Made by a program: the position numbers and the translations under genes. A DNA stretch of 64,000 bases from Siphonodentalium dalli (lineage: Eukaryota > Mollusca > Scaphopoda > Gadilida > Siphonodentaliidae): positions 102,631,319-102,695,318 of the forward strand of contig CP136066.1 of the NCBI GenBank assembly GCA_032622095.1. Reading direction: 5' to 3'. A model generated the notes under the pieces. The model had not been told where the DNA came from. It saw only the letters and a program-made list of their open reading frames with translations, and made no database searches. Positions 9,019-17,043 of the stretch are shown piece by piece. The stretch's first letter is position 1, and every line of letters begins with the position of its first letter.

Positions 9019-9717
9019 TCAAAATAGATTTTCTGGTTTTAGGAAAACTTTGAGGTGTGAAAATATCAACTGAACGTTTTCTTGACTTGCCACTGCTAGG
9101 AGTTGCATGAGGTGTATGAAACTCATCACCAGCCTGTGACCTTTTAAATGTCTTTGTATCCACAACCATCGATTCCTGTTACCTACATAATCTTGTGGTA
9201 CATTAAGTTCCCCCAATCCACGTAGGAATGTTTCATAACCAACTGGGTCAAAACCTTTTCGGTGACGAACAACATCGTTTATCAAATCAATTATATTTGA
9301 TCCAGTAACTGTTTCTGTTCCATAAATTAATTGTCCACGATCATCCCATCTAAGTTTAGGATTAGTTGACAACAATGTTAAAATTTGTTGTGCTTTACCA
9401 CGAAGTTTAGATGGAACACTTTCCAATATATGTTCACTCATGTTCCCAAAGTTTTCAGATAACTTTTGTTCAGGTAAACTGAATTTTGAATTTAAAGATT
9501 TTTGTGAAGTTTTCAATTTGTACAAATTTTCTCCAAATAACTGTGACTTTTCTGATTCAGAAATATTTTTATCATAAACTGATTTCAATTCTTTGTAAGA
9601 ATCTGAAACATTTGAAATTGCAGGATCAGGAGGTAATTGAGGTTTATTCATTTCTGACATTTTCCATTGTTTGAAATCTTCCAACATTCTGAATGGTACA
9701 ATAACCATTTTCTTCAT
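9019..9717 (-). CDS. Conserved Polinton protein, C-terminus probably frameshifted
   Basis: This 232-residue frame matches a protein seen in many animal Polintons. It opens with KKMVIVPFRML, has a helical middle, then the conserved stretch ESVPSKLRGKAQQIL, LRWDDRGQLIYG, TGSNIIDLINDVVRHRK and ELNVPQDYVGN at about residues 103-180. The biochemical role is unknown; it may be structural or replicative. The final ~50 residues in this frame are hydrophobic and unlike the rest. Over the same stretch another forward frame reads through as a Lys/Ser/Thr-rich basic tail, more typical of the family. A one- or two-base indel near 9180 is therefore suspected. The start at 9717 has a second in-frame Met three codons later. 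Confidence 0.72.
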   Translation of the reverse strand: MKKMVIVPFRMLEDFKQWKMSEMNKPQLPPDPAISNVSDSYKELKSVYDKNISESEKSQLFGENLYKLKTSQKSLNSKFSLPEQKLSENFGNMSEHILESVPSKLRGKAQQILTLLSTNPKLRWDDRGQLIYGTETVTGSNIIDLINDVVRHRKGFDPVGYETFLRGLGELNVPQDYVGNRNRWLWIQRHLKGHRLVMSFIHLMQLLAVASQENVQLIFSHLKVFLKPENLF

Positions 9718-9737
9718 ATTTATTTGAGATTTAGTTT

Positions 9738-10100
9738 TTACAAAATATTTTTAACAACTGCACCTAATGTTTTGCTAATCAATGGAGCAAGAAATAATAA
9801 TGGTAAAAAGCCACCTTTTTGATTCAAAATTTTCTTCTTTTGTTGCAAAGGTTTGTTCTTGTCTGCAAGATATCTGATATGTTTACGCTTCGAATGTAAC
9901 TTGCGGTTCTGAGCTTCATTCAGTTTTACATTACCTTTTAAAAGATTTTGACAACATTCTGAAATGCAATCCATCACTTGTTTCGGAGCATCGTTGATCA
10001 TTTTCTTTTTATATGCAGATGGAACTTTACTCATTGCAACAATCAACTCCCCATATTTTTTTATCAGCGGTACTTTCCGGCTCTTAGTTTTTGAAGGCAT
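9738..10100 (-). CDS. Small basic Polinton protein with QKGG motif
   Basis: This 120-residue protein starts at the ATG at 10100 (MPSKTKSRK). It is Lys-rich and helical, with the block MDCISECCQNLLKGNVKLNEAQ near residues 43-64. The ending is conserved and hydrophobic after a glycine pair (QKKKILNQKGGFLPLLFLAPLI). Similar small proteins are common in Polintons. The GG followed by hydrophobic residues may be a protease-processing or membrane signal; this is inference. The next gene upstream has the same C-terminal logic (LQRGGSGFLGGVLI), which suggests an ancient duplication. It lies 20 nt before the next gene. Confidence 0.7.
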   Translation of the reverse strand: MPSKTKSRKVPLIKKYGELIVAMSKVPSAYKKKMINDAPKQVMDCISECCQNLLKGNVKLNEAQNRKLHSKRKHIRYLADKNKPLQQKKKILNQKGGFLPLLFLAPLISKTLGAVVKNIL

Positions 10101-10239
10101 CTTCACAGTCTAAGTAGTTGTCTCAAAATGAGCAGAAAAATTATGTTTCATCTTTTATCTTTTCTGATTGAACCATTCTAAAGCTTCGAATGCCGATTTC
10201 GATGGATCAGACAACGGCATAAATTTAGAAAATTCAAGA

Positions 10240-10743
10240 TCAATAACTGGTTTTTTTTTGTAACGGTTGATGTTGAGGGTTCTGCTGAGAAGGTATAGGT
10301 GTAAATTTAGAATGTTGATTTTGTTGAGTTTGCATCGGTGTAAACTTTGAATGATTTAGAGAAAGCTTTGTTTTACGTTTAGATTCTTTTTGATTACCTC
10401 TTTGTTGTGTTTGCTTCCGAGTAATCTTTGAACGTTTTGGAGAAACCTTTGATTTACTTTTAGATTGTCTACCAGTTTGTTCAAATGAATTTTTCAAAAG
10501 ACTTCTAATTAAAACTCCTCCAAGAAACCCACTACCACCTCGTTGTAAAATTAATTTGCGTTTTGTTTCCATATCAGTTGATCGATCAGAGATTTTTTTA
10601 AGAACATTTTTATTTCTCTGAAAAAACTTTTTTGTCTGTGATGGTAATTTCCAATCATGTTCAAGAAATAATTCAGCTGCAAAAGTGAAGAAATTTATAA
10701 TTTGTGACAGTTCATCATGACTAAACATCTCGGTGGACGACAT
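10240..10743 (-). CDS. QRGG-motif protein with Ser/Lys/Gln-rich tail
   Basis: This 167-residue protein starts at the ATG at 10743 (MSSTEMFSHDEL), chosen because a TATA-like TATAAATT lies ~32 nt upstream on the minus strand (10775-10782). The N-terminal ~60 residues are helical. KRKLILQRGGSGFLGGVLIRSLL near residue 65 resembles the QKGGF ending of the neighbouring gene at 9738-10100. The C-terminal half is low complexity and basic, with short repeats (NHSKFTPMQTQQ / QHSKFTPIPSQQ), which suggests nucleic-acid binding or a disordered virion component. A paralogue relationship with the next gene is inferred from motif similarity only. Confidence 0.65.
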   Translation of the reverse strand: MSSTEMFSHDELSQIINFFTFAAELFLEHDWKLPSQTKKFFQRNKNVLKKISDRSTDMETKRKLILQRGGSGFLGGVLIRSLLKNSFEQTGRQSKSKSKVSPKRSKITRKQTQQRGNQKESKRKTKLSLNHSKFTPMQTQQNQHSKFTPIPSQQNPQHQPLQKKTSY

Positions 10744-10774
10744 GGTTCTAAAATGAAAAAAGTAACAACAACTG

Positions 10775-10782
10775 AATTTATA
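10775..10782 (-). promoter_or_regulatory. Putative TATA box of the QRGG gene
   Basis: TATAAATT on the minus strand lies 32 nt upstream of the ATG at 10743 and overlaps the ATPase stop codon. The spacing resembles the TATA boxes of the accessory genes at 17438 and 19328. Confidence 0.45.
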
Positions 10783-11428
10783 CTTTTGAATAAATGACAG
10801 GACCTCGGTCATTAGCTGTCAACCATTTATGGAAAATATCAGTTCTAATTCGCAAATAATTTTCTGTTCTAGGATGAAAATCTACTAAAATATATCCATG
10901 ATTTATTGAAGTTGCATCTTCGTATGCTTGTTTCAAATGATTGGTTTGCATTTGATGAGCCAAAACTTTTATTTGATTTTTATCTCGAACGCTTTGAAAT
11001 AAAACCATGTAGTGTGCATTCAAACTTATAGTTCTGCTACTTTTTGATTTTTGGAACATGTTTTGAGTAATGTAAATTATTGAAGCATTTCGATGGTGTC
11101 CTTTTCTAGTAAACCAAAGCATTATTTTGTCTTCATCTTGTTCCCCCATCATGTCATCGAAAACAACAAGATGAGGAAATGATTTATCTGATACAATTTC
11201 CTCATCATCGTCTGGAATACCATCGATAAACTCAACGTTATCAATTTCTTTTATACGATTGTATGTGTCTTGTCATTCTTTGTAACACCAAACTATTTTC
11301 TTTGGTGGTGTTTGGAATAAATCGTGTTTAAATTCAATAACTTTTTTAACAAATTCTGTTTTACCTGATCCACTAGGTCCGCTGATAAAGAAATTACACG
11401 GATGTTGGAAAAGTAAAGATTCTTCCAT
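10778..11428 (-). pseudogene. ATP: FtsK/HerA-like packaging ATPase (Polinton ATP), interrupted by in-frame TGA
   Basis: The frame of 217 codons, beginning with the ATG at 11428, encodes a P-loop ATPase of the A32/FtsK-HerA genome-packaging type. Walker A (GPSGSGKT) lies near residue 18 and Walker B (HLVVFDDMM) near residue 90. A sensor-like region with ITQNMF and NAHYMVLF follows. A single TGA at 11273-11275 interrupts the frame after IVWCYKE. Homologous ATPases usually have Trp at this position, so the TGA looks like one point change. Both sides stay in the same frame with no other lesion. The copy is therefore a pseudogene unless the stop is suppressed or is a sequencing error. The 33-nt spacing to the upstream gene is normal for the cluster. 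Confidence 0.88.
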
Positions 11429-11461
11429 GTTGTCACTTTGATGTCTAATCAGAGAGTGAAC

Positions 11462-12112
11462 TTAACGACGTGTGAATTTAGTTCTTAAAGAGAAATCTCC
11501 AAAGCTGTAAACATTTCCATACATTTCAATAATCCAATTATCATAGTCTTCTATTCTTCTGTACTTTGTTCTGTAAATAAAAAAATCATCCCCCAAAATG
11601 TTTTGAATTTTTGCATATGTTGACATTGTTTTTGTTAACAAATACCCATAGATCCTAGGATCTGATTCAAAAGTTCCCCCAGCAAGAGGAAAATGATCTT
11701 CATACTTTGTATAATGAATATAGTCATGTTCATCAAAAGTTCCTAAATCTATATCTAAATGGTGTTGATCACCACCAAATGTCCAAAAATCAGATATTTT
11801 TTCAATGAGAAAAAATGTTTTGAATTTAATAAATGATTCAATATATTTTTGAGAGAAATGAGAAGATATACTTGACTCAAGATAGGCCAATCTCTGTAAA
11901 CATTCGCCGACATCACAGCATCGTAGTATTGCTTTCTTTTCTCTTTCAAACCAGACTTCTTGTAATTCCTTCTTTATCTCTGGAATAAGCGTTGACTGTG
12001 CCACCAAATATCCATAAATCTTCTCAGCAATTTCTGGAGGTACTACTCCTGCCAACATCTTGACATGAAATGACTCAACATCTCCATCCGTATGGGTATG
12101 TATGAATACCAT
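11462..12112 (-). CDS. Unknown Polinton protein, 216 aa
   Basis: I do not recognise a family. The first in-frame ATG is at 12112 (MVFIHTHTDGD), and it overlaps the 3' end of the polymerase gene by 38 nt. Visible features are an N-terminal helical segment (PPEIAEKIYGYL), a Cys-rich patch (AILRCCDVGECLQRL) near residue 65, an aromatic and acidic middle (FWTFGGDQHHLDIDLGTFDEHD), and an aromatic basic C-terminus (FIYRTKYRRIEDYDNW, SLRTKFTRR). It lies between polymerase and ATPase genes. A replication or packaging accessory role is possible but not shown. Confidence 0.62.
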   Translation of the reverse strand: MVFIHTHTDGDVESFHVKMLAGVVPPEIAEKIYGYLVAQSTLIPEIKKELQEVWFEREKKAILRCCDVGECLQRLAYLESSISSHFSQKYIESFIKFKTFFLIEKISDFWTFGGDQHHLDIDLGTFDEHDYIHYTKYEDHFPLAGGTFESDPRIYGYLLTKTMSTYAKIQNILGDDFFIYRTKYRRIEDYDNWIIEMYGNVYSFGDFSLRTKFTRR

Positions 12113-15100
12113 TGACGAGTTTTCGTTTTGTGTACACCGATCTGAAAGTTTTGGTTTGACACTCACTAATCAATTGATGGTTCTTTTGTCTTTTAATTCT
12201 GGAAGGATACTCAACAACAGTTTTGAAATTTTCACGATCATTAACACATTGTACCATTGTTTCAAAATTAACTTTTTGACTTGTGCTGTAATCAAGAGTG
12301 ATACCTTTTACCTTACATTTGGTGTATCTTCTCCCATCTTTGATGTATTCATATCCGTAGTTCTTTGGCCCAAGTCCAACAAATTTGACAATCTTTGCAT
12401 CTGGATGTTCGTCGCTCCATTTCCCCAATCTTCCTTCGATAGTTTTGATGTTCTTCTTTGATGGATCACTGACATACATACAGCTGTCTGTATCAAAATA
12501 CAGCACTCTATCTCCAAGTTTTTCTAAAACTTTATACAATTGTAATCTTGCATACGCTGTAACAAAAGAAGCAACAACAACATTTGCTGAATGATGAGGT
12601 TCAATATTATCTAAGATGTCAACATAATTTACCAGAATGAATTTGTCACCATCAAGAAGTGTAACATTTTGAACAATTATATTGTTACTAGTAAGCAATT
12701 CAAAATAACGTGATGGTTTATCCACATACTCTGTTTTTGACATAAGATTTCTTTGTGCATTCTTACCCCATATACAATTAATCATAATTTTTGATATTTG
12801 ACGTTTTCCTGGATTCTTCTCGATGTTCTCCAATTTTATACCCTCAGCTGCATAATAATCCTGTACAAACTTTTGTTTCTGTTCTTCTGTCTCAACACCA
12901 AATGGATAACCACTACATTCCTGTTTGATCTTTAGATGTTTATCGATATAGGATTTGTATATTTCATCTGTCCAATCTGTCCAATGCCAAATTTGGTACA
13001 CATCAAGTATTTTGTAGCCAACATCCATTGCTTTGAATAATTCTGGCGTGGTCCACACTCCGGTTATAGCTCGATCTTCTTCTGAATGGTTACATGCCTC
13101 GTTCTCATTGATGGCACAAGTGTTGCACAGAGTAAAAACCATTTTCTTGTTACAATGAATCGGTAGAACTGGAATATACAATTTCGATGGTGGTAAAATT
13201 GTACATTTAACAAGCCCCGCATAGTCTCTAATGTGTTCTTGATCGATCTGCTCTTGGCTCAAAATTTCTGGATGTCCAACAGGGTAGAATTTATATTTGT
13301 TGCAAAATGGATACAACGAACACACATCGATGAACTTGATTTCTTTTGTGGAATCTTGATCAATTTCCTCGTACAATTTGATGGCATTTGTACGTCCACC
13401 AAACAATGCTTCTCTTGGCAAAATGGGGTCTCGATGTTTGTAGAAAGATTCCATTTGTTGTTTGAATTTCACATCCGATTTCATTCTTTCGTCGATCTGA
13501 TGCTCCCAAATTGATTCAACTCTGTAACCAAGACTTTCCAGTTCATCTTTCTTCTGTTGGGTTCTTGTATATAATTCTTCCATGGTGAGCATCGTATAGG
13601 GATTCTTGTATTGTCTGTTGTTGTAACATTTTGGACATCCATGAAACAGACATCCATTCATCTCAAAAACTGTTCTTGTGGCTTCCTCATATCCATCGAC
13701 GTAGTGTCCACCAATCTTGATTTCTCCTCCATTCAAAGCATGCTTGATTGTTATCATACGTGACAATGATATATGTTGAAGCCAACGTATCGCTTTCATG
13801 GAATAGTTTTTAGCACATGGGTATCCACCATCTGGAATGATTCCAATTGTTTTCTCTGGCATTGAATTCTTCCTCCATGCCAAATTGCAAACTTGCGCCA
13901 ATGTTATTGACTCAATGAACGGGTCAATCTGTTCTGTTTCCAATATGTATTTCCTGAATTTTCCACATCCACGGCGAAAAATATCCACGTCTGATTTGCA
14001 GTACTTCTCCATCTCTTCTTGGAAGTTGAATATCACGTAATTTTCTATTTTCTCATTGTACCATTCAAAGAATTTCTCTCGATTTTCCACGCTCATCATG
14101 TCTGGTTTGTAGTAATCAGAAGCCAAGTAATGTCCAATGTAATTTTGAAACTTTGGTGAATTCGCCCAATGTGGAAAGTGTCCTTTCGCCATCTCATTCA
14201 GCTGAAAAGTTTGTGGAAACTTTGAAAGCGGCATCATCAGAAAACTCAGAGAATCAATAACTTTCACGCTGTTGCATTTTAAACTGAGAATCTTGTTTCC
14301 ATTCATGATCAGTTCTGGTTTATGAATTCCACTTTGTATGAGTGCTTGAAGTAGAAACTGTGCATCGTATCCCTGAGCATTATGTGCTATTGCAACACAT
14401 CCTTTGTGATCTTGGTGGAATAACCAGTTTGTGAAGTCTGTTAAAACGTTGTCACCCTTGAATACAAATTCTCTGGAATCCGGTCCGCATGTTTCACATT
14501 TTTCTTCGATTGGTTTGCACATGCAATCTCCACAAGCGGTATGTGCAACACAGAAGTTTGGAATATGAACACCTGTGTCTTGTCTGCATTCAAAGTCAAA
14601 GAATACATATGGAATCTTTGCAGGTTTCTTTTCCGGTGATTCATATTTTGGAATGTAACACCTGTGATCTGCTTCAACGATTTCTTTGCAATGTTTGCAT
14701 TTCTTCAACCCCGCACATATATGTCTGCTTGATTTATTGATGAGAATTTCTTCATCACAATTGTTGCATAGTTGAACCAAATCACATATTTTTCTTTTCT
14801 GTTTTCCTTCCGTCTTCAAATGGTTGTCGAAACATGATTTACTTCTGAATGATCGTTGACACGTTCTACACTTCACCCAATTTGTGAAATTACACTGTGT
14901 CAATGACCAGCATGCACAAACAAATCTGCATCGATGATCGCCACGCATATGGAATCCAATGTCGCAGAATTCGCAGTAGTAGCTGGTGCCTAGAAATCCT
15001 TTGATTGATGTTATGGTGTCGAAGTGATTGTTGTTGTAGTAGATGTGTACACATTTGCTATCCGAACACATTTCTGCAGGTTCAAATAGAAATCCAGCGC

Positions 15101-16112
15101 CAGCAAATTCATTGTGAATTTTCACAACATATTCTGGATACAATATTTCTTGAATCTTGTGGAACTCATTGATACTGCAAACTGTATCGTGTGGAATGCC
15201 AGCACGGTTGAGTAGATTTTTTGCTGCATCTGTTTGTGCTGTGTATATTGATTGTCTTATTCTTTTCCATATCTTTGACCAGCACGCAGATCCATCACTA
15301 TCTGCCTTACACATTCCGACGACAATAGATCTTGCCATACACATAACATCATCAGCATTTTCAATCCGGACAATACTTCTTTTTACTTTTGTCAACTTGT
15401 TCTTGTCTGCAAATGGTCCATAATGTAGTGAGTGTCGTGTACCACCTTCCGGAATATCTGTAACGAAGATTTCGAAATTGAGTGCACCGTCATGAATTGT
15501 AAAGGCTGCATTTGATTGAACCACATTTTGAATATTATCCATGAGTGTCCCACCATTCAATTCACTGGCTTTTGTGAATGGAATGAAAATGCTCATATCA
15601 AGTCCTGGATGATTTATCGTAACTCTGATTCTTGTCTTCTCATTTGCTGAACATTTCTGTTTCAATTCTTCTGTCAACTTCTCAAATATCTCTGGAATGT
15701 TTTCGATTGGATCTGTAAATTTCTCGAATTTCACACCAAATTGTCGTGATGCTGATTTAAATTTTCTGGAAAATTTCTCCGAGTTCAGCTCCATTTTGAA
15801 ATATTTTGTTGGATTGAACACAACACGCTCTCTAGCCAGACTTCTCTTTCTCTTCCCACCAATTTCTCTATTCTGTCTTCGACCGCGTCCAATCTGCCCA
15901 TCACTAGAACTTTCTTCACTTTCTGCCCTATCAGTTTCCATATAGCTCTCTTCACTTTCTGCCTCATCAGTTTCCATATAGCTCTCTTCACTTTCTACCT
16001 TATCAGTTTCCATATCGCTCTCTTCAATAACTGCAGGCCTTGGTCTTTTTCTAACAATATCTTCTTCGCTGGAGGCGTCGTCTGAAACAGGTCTTTTAAT
16101 TCTCTTAAACAT
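12075..16112 (-). CDS. POLB: Protein-primed family B DNA polymerase (Polinton POLB)
   Basis: This 1345-residue protein starts at the ATG at 16112. It replicates the element DNA by protein priming, as in adenoviruses and linear plasmids. Visible features in order: a basic nuclear-localisation-like start (RKRPRP, ~residue 22); three acidic repeats of the form ESEESYMETD at ~33-68; a Cys/His-rich region with several zinc-knuckle-like pairs (~380-485); and the exonuclease motifs Exo I (FFDFECR ~506), Exo II (NAQGYDAQFL ~578) and Exo III (YCKSDVDIF ~704). An embedded endonuclease-like block follows (EATRTVFEMNGCLFHGCPKCY ~810-830). The polymerase motifs are A (DVCSLYP ~929), B (NCIWGKNA ~1112) and C (YFDTDS ~1205). 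The frame is intact and all catalytic carboxylates are present. Its first ~40 codons are duplicated in inverted orientation in the divergent neighbour. Confidence 0.95.
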   Translation of the reverse strand: MFKRIKRPVSDDASSEEDIVRKRPRPAVIEESDMETDKVESEESYMETDEAESEESYMETDRAESEESSSDGQIGRGRRQNREIGGKRKRSLARERVVFNPTKYFKMELNSEKFSRKFKSASRQFGVKFEKFTDPIENIPEIFEKLTEELKQKCSANEKTRIRVTINHPGLDMSIFIPFTKASELNGGTLMDNIQNVVQSNAAFTIHDGALNFEIFVTDIPEGGTRHSLHYGPFADKNKLTKVKRSIVRIENADDVMCMARSIVVGMCKADSDGSACWSKIWKRIRQSIYTAQTDAAKNLLNRAGIPHDTVCSINEFHKIQEILYPEYVVKIHNEFAGAGFLFEPAEMCSDSKCVHIYYNNNHFDTITSIKGFLGTSYYCEFCDIGFHMRGDHRCRFVCACWSLTQCNFTNWVKCRTCQRSFRSKSCFDNHLKTEGKQKRKICDLVQLCNNCDEEILINKSSRHICAGLKKCKHCKEIVEADHRCYIPKYESPEKKPAKIPYVFFDFECRQDTGVHIPNFCVAHTACGDCMCKPIEEKCETCGPDSREFVFKGDNVLTDFTNWLFHQDHKGCVAIAHNAQGYDAQFLLQALIQSGIHKPELIMNGNKILSLKCNSVKVIDSLSFLMMPLSKFPQTFQLNEMAKGHFPHWANSPKFQNYIGHYLASDYYKPDMMSVENREKFFEWYNEKIENYVIFNFQEEMEKYCKSDVDIFRRGCGKFRKYILETEQIDPFIESITLAQVCNLAWRKNSMPEKTIGIIPDGGYPCAKNYSMKAIRWLQHISLSRMITIKHALNGGEIKIGGHYVDGYEEATRTVFEMNGCLFHGCPKCYNNRQYKNPYTMLTMEELYTRTQQKKDELESLGYRVESIWEHQIDERMKSDVKFKQQMESFYKHRDPILPREALFGGRTNAIKLYEEIDQDSTKEIKFIDVCSLYPFCNKYKFYPVGHPEILSQEQIDQEHIRDYAGLVKCTILPPSKLYIPVLPIHCNKKMVFTLCNTCAINENEACNHSEEDRAITGVWTTPELFKAMDVGYKILDVYQIWHWTDWTDEIYKSYIDKHLKIKQECSGYPFGVETEEQKQKFVQDYYAAEGIKLENIEKNPGKRQISKIMINCIWGKNAQRNLMSKTEYVDKPSRYFELLTSNNIIVQNVTLLDGDKFILVNYVDILDNIEPHHSANVVVASFVTAYARLQLYKVLEKLGDRVLYFDTDSCMYVSDPSKKNIKTIEGRLGKWSDEHPDAKIVKFVGLGPKNYGYEYIKDGRRYTKCKVKGITLDYSTSQKVNFETMVQCVNDRENFKTVVEYPSRIKRQKNHQLISECQTKTFRSVYTKRKLVNGIHTYPYGWRC

Positions 16113-16415
16113 TTTTGTCTTGAGTTTTGTCAGCAAAAAATATTGCGACTGGCTTCTTCGGAGTTGAAGTGTAAAGTGTAGAATTACACCAGCTTTTATA
16201 GCTTTTATAGCATTCGCGATGAAAATGCTATAAAAGCAGATGTAATTCTACACTTTACACTTCAACTCCGAAGAAGCCAGTCGCAATATTTTTTGCTGAC
16301 AAAACTCAAGACAAAAATGTTTAAGAGAATTAAAAGACCTGTTTCAGACGACGCCGCCAGCGAAGAAGATATTGTTAGAAAAAGACCAAGGCCTGCAGTT
16401 ATTGAAGAGAGCTAT
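16013..16415. repeat. Large inverted repeat joining the polymerase and CCHC genes
   Basis: Arms of about 180 bp cover both promoters, both 5' leaders and the first ~37 codons of each gene. They meet around 16189-16240 and are almost identical (for example TGTAGAATTACA against TGTAATTCTACA, and both copies of TTCGGAGTTGAAGTGTAAAG). An inner inverted repeat, GCTTTTATAGCATT/AATGCTATAAAAGC (16201-16237), forms the centre. The arms stop abruptly inside both coding regions, after the VIEES codons. Confidence 0.93.
16191..16237. promoter_or_regulatory. Divergent TATA-box promoter core of POLB and CCHC genes
   Basis: CTATAAAAGC occurs on the plus strand at 16228-16237, about 80 nt before the CCHC ATG. 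It also occurs on the minus strand at 16201-16210, about 90 nt before the polymerase ATG, and a further minus TATAAAAGCT lies at 16191-16200. TATAAAAG is the classical TATA consensus, and the symmetry predicts matched expression of both genes. Confidence 0.7.
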
Positions 16416-16919
16416 ATTGAGCTACATAAAGAAGATTCAAAAAAATCTACACAGCCACAGACTAGAAAAATTCAAGATAATCTTGTCGAAATGAGACAGA
16501 TCTCTGCCAATTTGTTTAAACTTTGTAACAAAATGCAATGGCAAGAGAAACAAGAGAAAAACAAAGCTGATAAAAATTGGAAACCGCCATATGGTTACTG
16601 TTACAAATGCGGACAAGAATCCCATTGGTCCTTCCATTGTAAAACAGATTTCGGCGACAAAAAAAATGTGAAAACTATACAAAAATGTCTACAAGCAGTA
16701 ACAATACAAGAACAAAATGCAGATATCAAAACTGAAGAGATGTCTACAACATCAGATGTTTTCAAACAACCCCGACCTGTTGATCCTACGAATGATTCAC
16801 AGAACAAATCTGAAGATAAAAATCCAGATTTTGAAAATTCCAAGAAAACTTCCAAGAAAAAGAAGCTGAGACCATTCTACATTCCAAAAACAGATAAACG
16901 AATCGATACAAACATTTGA
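16317..16919 (+). CDS. CCHC zinc-knuckle protein sharing the POLB N-terminus
   Basis: This 200-residue protein starts at the ATG at 16317. Residues 1-32 are almost identical to the start of the polymerase (MFKRIKRPVSDD, RKRPRPAVIEES), including the likely nuclear-localisation motif. One zinc knuckle follows, CYKCGQESHWSFHC (CX2CX4HX4C) near residue 96, of the retroviral nucleocapsid type and likely to bind single-stranded nucleic acid. The rest is Lys/Ser/Asp-rich and probably disordered, ending in a basic KKTSKKKKLRPFY stretch. It is transcribed divergently from the polymerase. An AATAAA at 16935-16940 lies just after the stop. A role as a polymerase partner or single-strand-binding accessory is inference from the shared N-terminus. 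Confidence 0.82.
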   Translation: MFKRIKRPVSDDAASEEDIVRKRPRPAVIEESYIELHKEDSKKSTQPQTRKIQDNLVEMRQISANLFKLCNKMQWQEKQEKNKADKNWKPPYGYCYKCGQESHWSFHCKTDFGDKKNVKTIQKCLQAVTIQEQNADIKTEEMSTTSDVFKQPRPVDPTNDSQNKSEDKNPDFENSKKTSKKKKLRPFYIPKTDKRIDTNI

Positions 16920-16925
16920 AAATTA

Positions 16926-17033
16926 TGTTGTGTGAATAAATTATGAATTGAACAATCGTGTTTTGTTTTTTTCAGCTATGAAAGAGTAACCTTTTGGGGA
17001 ATGTGGGTGGCCCTGAAAAGGGCCGTTTTTTCT
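16926..17033. repeat. 3'-flank block, copy 1 (repeated at 18679-18780)
   Basis: This ~100-bp block contains TTGAATAAA- or GTGAATAAA-type sequence, GAACAATCGTGTTTT, a pyrimidine tract ending CAG, ATGAAAGAGTAACCTTTTGGG and then the stem-loop. It recurs before the second cassette with few changes and marks the left border of a tandem duplication. The pyrimidine tract plus CAG resembles a 3' splice site on the plus strand; no matching donor was identified. Confidence 0.8.
17009..17024 (-). terminator. Histone-type 3' stem-loop, copy 1
   Basis: On the minus strand this reads GGCCCTTTTCAGGGCC, a 6-bp stem with TTTC loop, preceded by AAAACG-type sequence and followed by ACCCA. It lies 20 nt after the stop of the minus gene at 17044. 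It fits the replication-dependent histone consensus GGCYCTTTTCAGRGCC. The plus-strand gene before it has its own AATAAA, so the stem-loop belongs to the minus gene. Confidence 0.88.
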
Positions 17034-17043
17034 TTTACAGAAT

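Noticed and set aside
12102-16030. Many plus-strand frames across the polymerase region
   Set aside because: They are antisense shadows of the continuous 1345-codon polymerase frame.
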